Assembly: GCF_900699785.1 (NCBI RefSeq)
Contig: NZ_LR535679.1
Location: 1,922,001 to 1,986,000, forward strand
Source of the DNA: Campylobacter showae
Lineage (GTDB): Bacteria; Campylobacterota; Campylobacteria; Campylobacterales; Campylobacteraceae
Reading direction: 5' to 3'
Length of the DNA: 64,000 bases
A model generated the notes under the pieces. It ran no database searches and had not been told where the DNA came from. It was given only the letters and a program-made list of their open reading frames with translations. Both the position numbers and the translations under genes were made by a program. Below, piece after piece: positions 19,526 to 28,274 of the stretch (positions are counted from its first letter, which is position 1; each line of letters begins with the position of its first letter).

Positions 19526-20622
19526 TAATTTAAATTTTATACTAATGTCTTTTACTATTTCTAGTATGTTTTTTGCATTTTTGTATATGGATATCTTTTT
19601 ATTATTTATATTTCTATTATTTTCATTGTTTTTAATATATATGGATAGAGGTTTGATCTTTGTACTATTGAAAAAAAAATAGATATCTACTATTGTATTC
19701 TATTTTGCCGATAGCTATTTCTCTGCCATTTGTTGTGTTTAGAAATCATAGCACTATTTTTTATTTTATTTTGAACCTTTATTGTTTAATGGTCTCTTTT
19801 TCATTTTATAAAAGAATTTTTGATGTATATATTATAACTAAATATTTGTTTTATATTTTTGCACTTTGTATTTTGTTATACTTATATTTTACCCATGGTA
19901 GTTATCCGCAAGGCTATCAACTTGAGTATATGTTTGGTGGCAATATAGGCGCTAATGGGGTCACAACATTTGCCTCAATATTATGTTTTCTATATACTAT
20001 ACTCAGTTTTAGATTGCTTCATGAGACTTCTTTTTTGCCTTGTGTTATTAATTTGTACATATCCTATGAGGGGTATGGTAGAGGCTCTATAATATTTGCC
20101 CTAATGCTAATTGTGATAAATTTTATATTTCTTTTACTGAAATTAAAAACACACAAGAGGATTTTTATTTTATTATCTGCCATCATATCTATTCTATGTT
20201 TCACTCCTTATCTACATGAAATATATTCGAACACCAAATTAGTGGCCGGCTTGGATAGCCCTAGAATAGAGATGTTTGTGCAGTATGTTGATGCTATGGA
20301 TGCGTATAATTTGTTTTTTGGTGCACCTTATGAGGGGACTATAATAGCAGAATTTAATCATAATCCGCATATATCGTATATAAGAGCCCATCATATATTT
20401 GGATTATACTATATAATGTTAATTTTTTTAGTCCCTTTTGTGCTATTTTCTCGAGTGGTTAAAAATCATGACGGGGTTGGCTTGATTATTTTCATTGCTA
20501 TTTTGGCTTTACTATTGAGATGTGTTTCTGAGCCGCTGTTGTTTCCGACTTTATTTGATACATTCTTTTTTTTGGCATTATATGTATGTTGCGATGAAAA
20601 TTTATCAACAAGAGGATATTAG
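19512..20622 (+). pseudogene. wzy: Wzy-type O-antigen polymerase, frame-broken at an A9 tract (possibly phase-variable)
   Basis: From the ATG at 19512 a hydrophobic frame runs to an A9 tract at 19671-19679 and stops at TAG 19680-19682. The remaining 310 residues continue in the next frame from about 19681 to 20622. With eight As (or eleven) the frames join to a 369-residue protein with about 10 membrane segments and a large loop (near YEGTIIAEFNHNPHISYIRA), which is what an O-antigen polymerase looks like. As sequenced, the gene is off. It may be slipped-strand phase variation, a fixed mutation, or a sequencing error. Confidence 0.72.
19671..19679. repeat. A9 homopolymer at the wzy frame break
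   Basis: Nine adenines sit exactly where the two wzy reading frames must be joined. Loss of one A restores the frame. Homopolymers of this length are known slippage sites in Campylobacter surface-structure genes. Confidence 0.85.
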
Positions 20623-20624
20623 GT

Positions 20625-21175
20625 ATGCTGGATGTATTTTACTATTGGTCTAAAATATTTAAGAAAATTAGACTTAGTGCTATAAAAAATTGTACCATTC
20701 ACGAAACATCAAAAGTAGAATCCGGTTCAAATTTGGTTAATGTAACTATGGGTAGGCACTCATTTTGTGGTTATGATTGTAAAATATCAAATTGTAGCAT
20801 AGGATCATTTTACTCTATTGCCAATGGTGTTGTAATGGGAGGAGGCATGCATCCTTATGTTTGGGATCAACATCGCCAGTATTTTATGCCGACAGAGATA
20901 GCGTAAAGGCAAAATTTTCTATCTTTAAAAGAGGGGAGCCTATTTATACCGTAATAGGGTATGATGTTTGGATGGGTCAAAATTGCCTAATAAAGCAAGG
21001 TGTTAGAATAGGCAACGGAGCTGTTGTTGGGATAGGAAGTGTTGTTGCGAGGGATGTCTAGCCATATAGTATAGCGGGCGGAGTCCCGGCTAAATTTATC
21101 AAAATGAGATTTGAGCCCGGCATAGTTAATGGGCTAGAGACTATAAAGTGGAGGGAATTTAACGAAAAAAGATAA
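20625..21175 (+). pseudogene. Hexapeptide-repeat acetyltransferase (WbbJ/CatB-like), broken twice
   Basis: Frame 1 from ATG 20625 gives a left-handed beta-helix start (GRHSFCGYDCKISNC, SFYSIANGVVMGGGMHPYVW) and then loses frame at a GGG near 20867-20869, ending at 20906. One extra base would join it to STSPVFYADRDS in the next frame, the usual substrate-loop sequence of these enzymes. That frame reads on through GYDVWMGQNCLIKQGVRIG to VARDV and hits TAG at 21059-21061; after it the expected PYSIAGGVPAKFI continues to 21175. Two independent lesions suggest a true pseudogene for O-acetylation rather than a read error. Confidence 0.82.
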
Positions 21176-21255
21176 AATTTTATACTAAATTTATAAAAAA
21201 TCCAAGGCTTTTTATAGAAAATATAAAAAAGATATACATAAAGAGAGTAATAAGA

Positions 21256-22392
21256 ATGAACAAAAATTACCAAATTTGCACAAACTGTGTAATGGATACA
21301 ACTGACAGTAAAATTAAATTTGACGAAAACGGAGTTTGCGATCATTGTAGAACGTTTTATAGGGATATAAAACCGAATTGGCATACTGACGAAACAGGTT
21401 TTCGAGAAATTTCTAGAATAGCAAAAGACATAAAAGAGAAGGCGAGCGGTAAAAAATATGACTGCCTGATAGGTATGAGCGGCGGAATAGACAGCTCCTA
21501 CCTACTGTATCTAGCCAAAGAAAAATTGGGCTTAAATCCGCTAGTATTTCATATAGACGGCGGCTGGAATACGGAAGAGTCAACCCATAATGTCAAAGTT
21601 ATAGTTGAAAAGCTGGGGCTTGAACTTCACACGGAAACTATTGATTGGGATGAGATGAGGGATGTGCAACTTGCATTTTTTAAATCAGGCGTGCCTCATA
21701 TCGACACCCCGCAAGATCATGCATTTTTTGCCACTATGTATAAATTTGCGCTAAAATACGATATAAAATATATTTTAACGGGCGGAAATTATTCGACCGA
21801 GTGCATTAGAAATCCTATTGAGTGGATGTATTATCAATCAGACTCCATCCAGCTAAAAGATATACACAGCAAATTTGGTACAAGGCCGCTTAAAAACTAT
21901 CCGACGACCAATATACTTTGGCATAAAATTTATCTGCCTTATGTGAAGAAAATAAAACTTATTAGGCCGCTTGATTATTTTCCTTATAATAAAAAAGAGG
22001 CTACTAAATTTTTGGTAGATTATTTTGGCTATAAAGAGTATCCTCAAAAACATTTCGAGTCTGTTTTTACTAGATTTTATGAAGGGTATTGGCTTCCTAA
22101 AAAATTTGGATACGATACCAGAAAAGTACAGTTTTCGAGTTTAATTGTAACCGGCCAAATGAGTAGAGACGAAGCCCTTGAAAAACTAAAAGATACTGTT
22201 TATGACGATGAAATGGCAAAGAAAGATATGAAATTAATAGCCGACAAACTTGAAATAACCGCCGATGAGCTTTTGGGATACTTTAATGCTCCGAATAAGA
22301 GCTACAAAGACTATAAAAATCAAATGGCAATTTACGATATCGGTGCTAGGGTTTTAAGATTTTTCGGCATAGAAAAGGGTGGTAAAAGATAA
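21256..22392 (+). CDS. N-acetyl sugar amidotransferase (WbpG/PseA type)
   Basis: A 378-residue PP-loop ATP pyrophosphatase-like enzyme. An N-terminal zinc-type motif CTNCVMDTT..CDHC (residues 8-31) precedes the ATP loop LIGMSGGIDSSYLLY near 74. WbpG-family proteins put an amidino or amide nitrogen on acetamido sugars; P. aeruginosa WbpG works with HisH2 and HisF2, which generate and channel ammonia. No hisH or hisF homologue is near this gene, so the nitrogen source is unclear. Base composition becomes richer in GC again here. It overlaps the next gene by one base. Confidence 0.83.
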   Translation: MNKNYQICTNCVMDTTDSKIKFDENGVCDHCRTFYRDIKPNWHTDETGFREISRIAKDIKEKASGKKYDCLIGMSGGIDSSYLLYLAKEKLGLNPLVFHIDGGWNTEESTHNVKVIVEKLGLELHTETIDWDEMRDVQLAFFKSGVPHIDTPQDHAFFATMYKFALKYDIKYILTGGNYSTECIRNPIEWMYYQSDSIQLKDIHSKFGTRPLKNYPTTNILWHKIYLPYVKKIKLIRPLDYFPYNKKEATKFLVDYFGYKEYPQKHFESVFTRFYEGYWLPKKFGYDTRKVQFSSLIVTGQMSRDEALEKLKDTVYDDEMAKKDMKLIADKLEITADELLGYFNAPNKSYKDYKNQMAIYDIGARVLRFFGIEKGGKR

Positions 22393-24533
22393 TGAAGCAA
22401 CTAATACAATCATTTAAAACGGGCGAGCTTGGGCTTTTTGACGTACCAGCTCCAATATGCGATAAAAACGGTGCATTAGTTAAAACAAACGTAAGTCTCG
22501 TAAGCGCCGGAACTGAAAAAATGCTGGTTGATTTTGCTAAAAAATCAATGCTAGCAAAAGCAAAAGATAGACCGGATTTGGTAAAGCAGGTATTGGATAA
22601 GATGAAAAAAGAGGGCGTGAAAAATACTCTCGAAAAGGTTTTTACAAAGCTTGATACGCCGATACCGCTTGGGTATAGTTTGGCTGGCGAGGTAGTGCAA
22701 GTCGGAGAAAATTTAAGCGGACTAAATGTAGGCGACAGGGTGGCTTGCGGAGGTGCCGGATATGCAAATCATGCCGAAATAAACTACGTGCCTAAAAATT
22801 TGATGGTAAAAATACCGGATAAGGTAGACGATATAGACGCTTCCTTTGTAACTGTGGGCGCGATAGCTTTGCAAGGGATTAGGCAAACAGCTCCGTTAAT
22901 AGGCGAAAAAGTGGCGGTTATAGGGCTTGGTCTCATAGGTCAGCTTACTGTTCAGCTTTTAAAGGCAAACGGCTGCAAGGTTATAGGTAGCGATATAGAT
23001 CAAGATAAGTTAAATTTGGCCAAAAAAATAGGATGCGACGAGGTTTGCCATGCTTCTGATTTGATAGCTAAGACTATCGAATTTACAAATGGTTATGGCG
23101 CCGATGCGGTTATCATAACGGCTTCTACATCTTCAAACCAGCCTATTATCGATGCTGCTGAGATAAGCCGCATGAGGGGCAGGGTGGTGCTGGTTGGCTT
23201 GGTCGGAATGGATGTTCCTAGAAATAGCTATTATAAAAAAGAACTCGATATAAAGCTATCTATGGCATATGGGCCGGGCAGGTATGATCCTGATTATGAA
23301 GAAAAGGGGCTTGATTATCCTTATGATTTGGTTAGATTTACAGAGCAAAGAAATTTTGAGGCATTTTTGGGGCTCATCGAAGACGGTAAAATAACCCCAA
23401 AAGAGCTTATTACGCACTCATATGACTTTGACGACGCCATGACTGCTTATGATTTGCTAGAAGGCAGAATCAAGGAAAAATATCTAGGCATTATCTTAAA
23501 CTATAAAAATGAGATAAATTTAGATGATCACAAAGTGGTTAAAAGAAGCGACAAAATCGTATCTCAAGACAAGCTAAATATAGGGCTTATTGGTGCCGGA
23601 AATTTCACTAAGTCCGTCATTTTGCCTAATTTAAAAAAGATTAGCGACATAGAGCTTGTAGGGCTTTGCACTGCGACCGGAGTGAGTGCTGAGGGTACCG
23701 GCAAGAAGTATGATTTTAAATATATAACGACCAATAGCGATGAAATTTTTAAAAATAGCGAGATAAATAGCGTATTTATAACAACTAGGCATAACGAGCA
23801 TTTTTTTAAAGTTATGCAGGCGATTGAGGCAAAAAAGCACTGCTTTGTAGAAAAACCGCTTTGCATACGCGAAAGCGAACTTGAAAAAATAAAAGAGGCC
23901 TATCGCGGCGAGAGTATTTTGCAGATCGGTTTTAACAGGCGTTTTGCACCAATGATAAAAAAAATGAAAGAGCAGATAAAAGGTCAGGTGGCTATAAACT
24001 ATAGAATAAATGCAGGCGTTATACCAAGAGGAATTTGGATACAAGATGCCGATATAGGCGGCGGTAGAATAGTGGGCGAAGTTTGCCATTTTATAGACGC
24101 TTGTAGTTTTTTGACGGGCAGCGCAGTACAAAGCGTTCACGCAACTAGTTTAAGTAAAAATGACCACTCCATACCAGATGAAGATAACGTAAGCATAACT
24201 TTAAAATACCAAAATGGAAGCATTGCTACGATAAGCTACTACGCATATGGCGATAGCGCTATGCCAAAAGAGCATATAGAGCTATTTGGTAACGGCTTTA
24301 GTATGCAGCTTAATGATTTTAGAGAGCTTAAGGTATATGGGCGAGGCAAAACTACGACCGAAAAAAGTTCAAATCAGGATAAGGGTTTTGTCGGGGAATT
24401 TGTTGCATTTAAAGAATCGGTAAAAAACGGCCAAAACGCCATAGAATTTGAAAGTATTTACAATACGACAAAAACGACCTTTAAAATATTGGAATCCTTG
24501 AGGACAAATGGTTTGGTCGTCGTAGATGGATAA
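22392..24533 (+). CDS. Bi-domain oxidoreductase: zinc-type alcohol dehydrogenase plus Gfo/Idh/MocA domain
   Basis: A 713-residue fusion. Residues about 1-360 are a medium-chain alcohol dehydrogenase (GDRVACGGAGYANHAE, VIGLGLIGQLTVQLL as the NAD site). From about 395 a Gfo/Idh/MocA Rossmann domain begins (LNIGLIGAGNFTKS), with the catalytic-lysine motif HCFVEKPL. This fusion is a recurrent companion of heparinase-like and glycosyltransferase genes in polysaccharide loci, and probably oxidises or epimerises a sugar unit. Full length; the next gene overlaps it by 8 bp. Confidence 0.88.
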   Translation: MKQLIQSFKTGELGLFDVPAPICDKNGALVKTNVSLVSAGTEKMLVDFAKKSMLAKAKDRPDLVKQVLDKMKKEGVKNTLEKVFTKLDTPIPLGYSLAGEVVQVGENLSGLNVGDRVACGGAGYANHAEINYVPKNLMVKIPDKVDDIDASFVTVGAIALQGIRQTAPLIGEKVAVIGLGLIGQLTVQLLKANGCKVIGSDIDQDKLNLAKKIGCDEVCHASDLIAKTIEFTNGYGADAVIITASTSSNQPIIDAAEISRMRGRVVLVGLVGMDVPRNSYYKKELDIKLSMAYGPGRYDPDYEEKGLDYPYDLVRFTEQRNFEAFLGLIEDGKITPKELITHSYDFDDAMTAYDLLEGRIKEKYLGIILNYKNEINLDDHKVVKRSDKIVSQDKLNIGLIGAGNFTKSVILPNLKKISDIELVGLCTATGVSAEGTGKKYDFKYITTNSDEIFKNSEINSVFITTRHNEHFFKVMQAIEAKKHCFVEKPLCIRESELEKIKEAYRGESILQIGFNRRFAPMIKKMKEQIKGQVAINYRINAGVIPRGIWIQDADIGGGRIVGEVCHFIDACSFLTGSAVQSVHATSLSKNDHSIPDEDNVSITLKYQNGSIATISYYAYGDSAMPKEHIELFGNGFSMQLNDFRELKVYGRGKTTTEKSSNQDKGFVGEFVAFKESVKNGQNAIEFESIYNTTKTTFKILESLRTNGLVVVDG

Positions 24534-26049
24534 AATTTTTAGGCTTGTAAATACGGTAAAATATCTAAAATTTATTCAGGTATATTATAGATTATTTTAT
24601 TTTTTAAGAGCTAAATTTAGAAAAGCTACCGGATTTAAATACCAGCTTGCAAGACAGTCAGAAGTCGTGAAGCTTAATTTACAAGAGAGCATTAAAAATG
24701 CCGATTTTACTGATGGCTCTAAATTTTGTTTTTTAAATTTAGAGCATGATTTTAAAGATAAAATCGACTGGAATTTTAGTAGCTACGGCAAGCTCTGGAC
24801 TTATAATCTTAACTATTTTGAATTTTTAAATCAAAAAGACGATATGCGCTTGATATACGATTTTGTAGAAAAAATTCCTTTTGCAAAGGATGGTTTGGAG
24901 CCGTTTCCTATAAGCTTGCGCGCCATAAACTGGATAAAATTTCTAATAAAATACGACACAAATGATAGTGTCATAAATGACAGCCTCTATGCTCAGTACT
25001 ACATTTTGCTCGACAACTTGGAGTATCATCTGCTTGGGAATCACTTGCTGGAAAATGGTTTTAGTCTTATTTTTGGAGGGTATTATTTTAACGATGATAA
25101 CTTAAAAAATATAGGCAAAAAGATACTTTATGACGAAGTGAACGAGCAAATTTTATCAGACGGCGCTCATTTTGAGTTAAGCCCTATGTATCATCAGCTT
25201 ATGCTTTTTAGGCTTCTTGATGTTATAAATTTGATTCAAAATAACGGCAAAGATTTAGTTTTTTTAAATTTTTTAAAAGAAAAAGCTATTTTGATGTTGG
25301 GCTACTTAAAGGCTATCACTTATAAAAACGGCGATATGCCAATGCTAAACGATAGCACAAGCGGCATTGCTCCGGCCTCAAGCGATCTTTTCTTATATGC
25401 TAAAAATTTAGGTATTGATAAATTTGAGGCGTCTAGCTTTGCTAGCGGATACAAAAAAGTAAGCAGGGGTAGATATGAGTGCGTTTTGGATGTTGCAGAC
25501 GTAAAAGCTAGCTATATAGCAGGGCATACGCATGCAGATACGTTTTCTTTTGAAATTTATATTGATGGCAAACCTTTTATTGTGGATTGCGGCATTAGTA
25601 CCTACGAAAACAATCAAAGAAGGGCGTATGAAAAAAGTACGCGTGCCCATAATACCATAGAGATAAGTTCTTGTAGCAGTAGCGATACGTGGGGTTCTTT
25701 TAGGCTTGCAAATAGAGCTAAAATAGTAAACATGAAGACGGGCGACAATTTTGTTAGCGCAACGCACGACGGATATAAAAAATTTGGAATTTTGCATACC
25801 AGAAGCTGGAAATTTGATGAAAATCTCATAACTATAAATGACGGATTAAGTAAGAATACGCAGGCTGTTTCAAGGCTGCATTTTCACCCAAGTATCACAA
25901 AAGAAGAGATATTTAAATGCATAAATTTAGAAGACAAAGATTTTCAGATAAAAGAATACATGTATGCGCTAGGATACAATAGGCTTCAAAGCGCATTTGT
26001 TTTGGAGATCTGCTTTGCGAAAGAACTAGAATTAAAGATAGCTATATGA
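24526..26049 (+). CDS. Heparinase II/III-like protein
   Basis: A 507-residue protein with an alpha/alpha-toroid N-terminal half (NHLLENGFSLIFGGYYF, near 167-183) and a C-terminal beta-sandwich half opening GHTHADTFSFEIY and then DCGISTYE and RAHNTIEIS. These match the heparinase II/III domain of uronic-acid polysaccharide lyases. It lacks a signal peptide, so like similar proteins in other O-antigen loci it may act in the cytoplasm on a sugar precursor or lipid-linked unit. It overlaps its neighbours by 8 and 4 bp, one operon. Confidence 0.83.
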   Translation: MDKIFRLVNTVKYLKFIQVYYRLFYFLRAKFRKATGFKYQLARQSEVVKLNLQESIKNADFTDGSKFCFLNLEHDFKDKIDWNFSSYGKLWTYNLNYFEFLNQKDDMRLIYDFVEKIPFAKDGLEPFPISLRAINWIKFLIKYDTNDSVINDSLYAQYYILLDNLEYHLLGNHLLENGFSLIFGGYYFNDDNLKNIGKKILYDEVNEQILSDGAHFELSPMYHQLMLFRLLDVINLIQNNGKDLVFLNFLKEKAILMLGYLKAITYKNGDMPMLNDSTSGIAPASSDLFLYAKNLGIDKFEASSFASGYKKVSRGRYECVLDVADVKASYIAGHTHADTFSFEIYIDGKPFIVDCGISTYENNQRRAYEKSTRAHNTIEISSCSSSDTWGSFRLANRAKIVNMKTGDNFVSATHDGYKKFGILHTRSWKFDENLITINDGLSKNTQAVSRLHFHPSITKEEIFKCINLEDKDFQIKEYMYALGYNRLQSAFVLEICFAKELELKIAI

Positions 26050-27254
26050 AAATTTTATTTATAACCGATAACTTTCCTCCCGAGGTCAATGCTCCGGCAA
26101 CCAGGACGTACGAGCATATAAAAGAATGGATAAAGGATGAGAGCGTAGAGGTGACCGTGCTTACGTGCTTTCCGAATTTTCCTCACGGTAAAGTTTATAA
26201 TGGATACAAAAATAAGCTATATCAAAGAGAAAAATTTGACGGTATAGACGTGATCAGGGTGTGGAGTTACATGAGTAAAAATGAGGGCTTCGTAAAGAGA
26301 GTGCTTGATTATATTAGCTTTGCTTTTATGGCTTTTTTTGTCGGACTTTTTCAGAAATTTGACGTAATAGTCGCCACGTCTCCGCAGTTTTTTACTACTT
26401 GGGCGGGATGCGGCTTGGCAAAAATCAAAAGAAGACCCTGGGTTTTTGAACTTAGGGATCTTTGGCCTGAGTCGATTAAAACTGTGGGTGCCATGAAGCA
26501 GGGTAAAATAATAGAAATTTTAGAAAAAATCGAACTTGGTCTATATAAAAGCTCAAATTTGGTGATTGCGGTTACTGAGGCCTTTAGACAAAATTTGATA
26601 GCAAGGGGAATGGATGGCAATAAAATAAAAGTTATAACTAATGGTTCAAATTTGGATCTTTTTGTCCCCAGAGACAAGGATAGAGAGCTTTTAAATCAAC
26701 TTGGGTTAAAAGATAAATTTATTGTAGGCTACATAGGCACTCACGGCATGGCGCATAGCTTGGATTTCATAATAACGACTATCTCAAAAATAAAAGATGA
26801 GAAATTTCACTTTTTATTTGTGGGGGACGGTGCGGTAAAAGAAAAAATAGTTAATCTTGCCGCCGATTTTGGCCTAAAAAATGTAACATTTTTGGACTCG
26901 GTGTCAAAAGATGAGGTGCCAAGGTTTTTATCGATTTGTGACGCAATGCTTGCGCCCTTAAAAAAAGACGATAATTTTAAAACCGTAATTCCGTCTAAAA
27001 TTTTTGAAGCAAGCGCCATGCAAAAACCAGTTTTACTGGGCGTAGAAGGACAGGCTAAAGAAATTTTAGAAGCATATGGCGCAGGGGTGTGCTTTGAGCC
27101 TGAAAATGAGAAGGATTTTTTAGAAAAGTTAAATATTTTAACAGACGTTGATTTTTATAATGAATGTAGGGCTGGTTGCTTAAGGCTTGCAAGCGACTAT
27201 GATAGAAAAAAGTTAGCTAAAACTATGCTTGAGATTTTAAAAACCTTGTCTTAA
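26046..27254 (+). CDS. WbuB-like glycosyltransferase family 4
   Basis: A 402-residue GT-B enzyme. The start MKILFITDNFPPEVNAPATR and FPHGKVYNGY are diagnostic of the WbuB group, which adds N-acetylated 6-deoxy amino sugars such as L-FucNAc. The donor-binding half has VGYIGTHGMAHSLD and the E-x7-E-type motif PSKIFEASAMQKPVLLGV. Cytoplasmic, membrane-associated. Its stop overlaps the stop of the convergent initiating-transferase gene by 4 bp. Confidence 0.85.
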   Translation: MKILFITDNFPPEVNAPATRTYEHIKEWIKDESVEVTVLTCFPNFPHGKVYNGYKNKLYQREKFDGIDVIRVWSYMSKNEGFVKRVLDYISFAFMAFFVGLFQKFDVIVATSPQFFTTWAGCGLAKIKRRPWVFELRDLWPESIKTVGAMKQGKIIEILEKIELGLYKSSNLVIAVTEAFRQNLIARGMDGNKIKVITNGSNLDLFVPRDKDRELLNQLGLKDKFIVGYIGTHGMAHSLDFIITTISKIKDEKFHFLFVGDGAVKEKIVNLAADFGLKNVTFLDSVSKDEVPRFLSICDAMLAPLKKDDNFKTVIPSKIFEASAMQKPVLLGVEGQAKEILEAYGAGVCFEPENEKDFLEKLNILTDVDFYNECRAGCLRLASDYDRKKLAKTMLEILKTLS

Positions 27255-28197
27255 AAGCTAAAGCCCTTTTTGCCGACCACTACTAAAATCGTTTTTGTTA
27301 TGGTTTTTAGCTCAAGCCATAAGGACCAATGCTTTATATAATAAAGATCATACATTAGTTTTTGCTTGGTATCATAAATATTTGATCCATATGGGTAATT
27401 TACCTGCGCCCAGCCTGTTATGCCCGGCCTAACCAAATGCCGTTCATTGTAGTACGGGATCTCTTTCTCGTAGTTTTTGACTAGTATATCCCATTCTGCC
27501 CTAGGCCCGATTAGGTGCATATCTCCTTTTAGGATATTTTTATATTGCGGTATCTCATCTATCCTGGTTTTTCGCATAAATCTACCAAATTTAAAAACTC
27601 TATCATCGTCTTCGCTCGTATAAGGATTGTGGTATGAATTTTCATGCATTGTACGGAATTTATAGCATTTAAAAGTTTTTGCATTTAGTCCGACCCTATT
27701 TTGTATGAAGTATAATGAGCCGGGAGATTCTACGGATAATTTATGGTTTATAAAAAATTTAGCAAAAAATGCACTAAAAATAAAATACTCACGCCGGTAT
27801 AGTCTATTATTTTTTTTAGGCAAAACTCAAATTTGTTGTAGGGCCTTATATCGGCTAAAAATTTTAGATCGGAGTTGTCGTCCGGTATGTAGCATTTGTA
27901 TAGAAATTTTTCTAAAAAATTTTCTATGGTTATTATTTGGATTTTTCTCTTTTGTAGGCGAAATTGAAGTAAGGTGAGATATTTTATCATTTTGGGGTCT
28001 ACATAGACTTTTGTGTTTATTACCAAATATTTATAAAAACTTTGCTTTAATAGACTTTCTATATCTTTTCTCACTTCTCTGGAGTCTCTATTTTTGTATT
28101 TTATAGAATCTATCTTTTTAAATTTTTTATTAACCTTAATAAACTCCAAGTCGTCGAAATGATATTTTTCTCCAAGAATTATTAAAGACAAAGTCAC
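27251..28197 (-). pseudogene. Initiating polyprenyl-phosphate sugar-1-phosphate transferase, frameshifted
   Basis: Two overlapping minus-strand frames make up one gene. The upstream part (28197-27748) is a hydrophilic N-terminal region ending in KKIIDYTGVSILFLVH. The downstream part carries the catalytic core: ESPGSLYFIQNRVG, CYKFRTMHEN, KTRIDEIPQ, NILKGDMHLIGPRAEW and RPGITGWAQVNYP, the WcaJ/WbaP/PglC signature. The frames must join between about 27752 and 27800; one extra A in the A6 run at 27752-27757 (plus strand) would do so. Such enzymes start O-antigen synthesis on undecaprenyl phosphate. The gene appears off unless this is a read error. GTG start, uncertain. Confidence 0.8.
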
Positions 28198-28274
28198 CCT
28201 TTAAACACAGTAGAAATTTAATTACTATTTTAGTATAATATATCTTAAATATATACTAATTAGCGAGGATGAAA

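Noticed and set aside
27810..27817. T8 run (A8 on the minus strand) as the frame-break site of the initiating transferase
   Set aside because: The protein still reads correctly after this run (KKIIDYTGVSI), so the break must be further downstream, between about 27752 and 27800.
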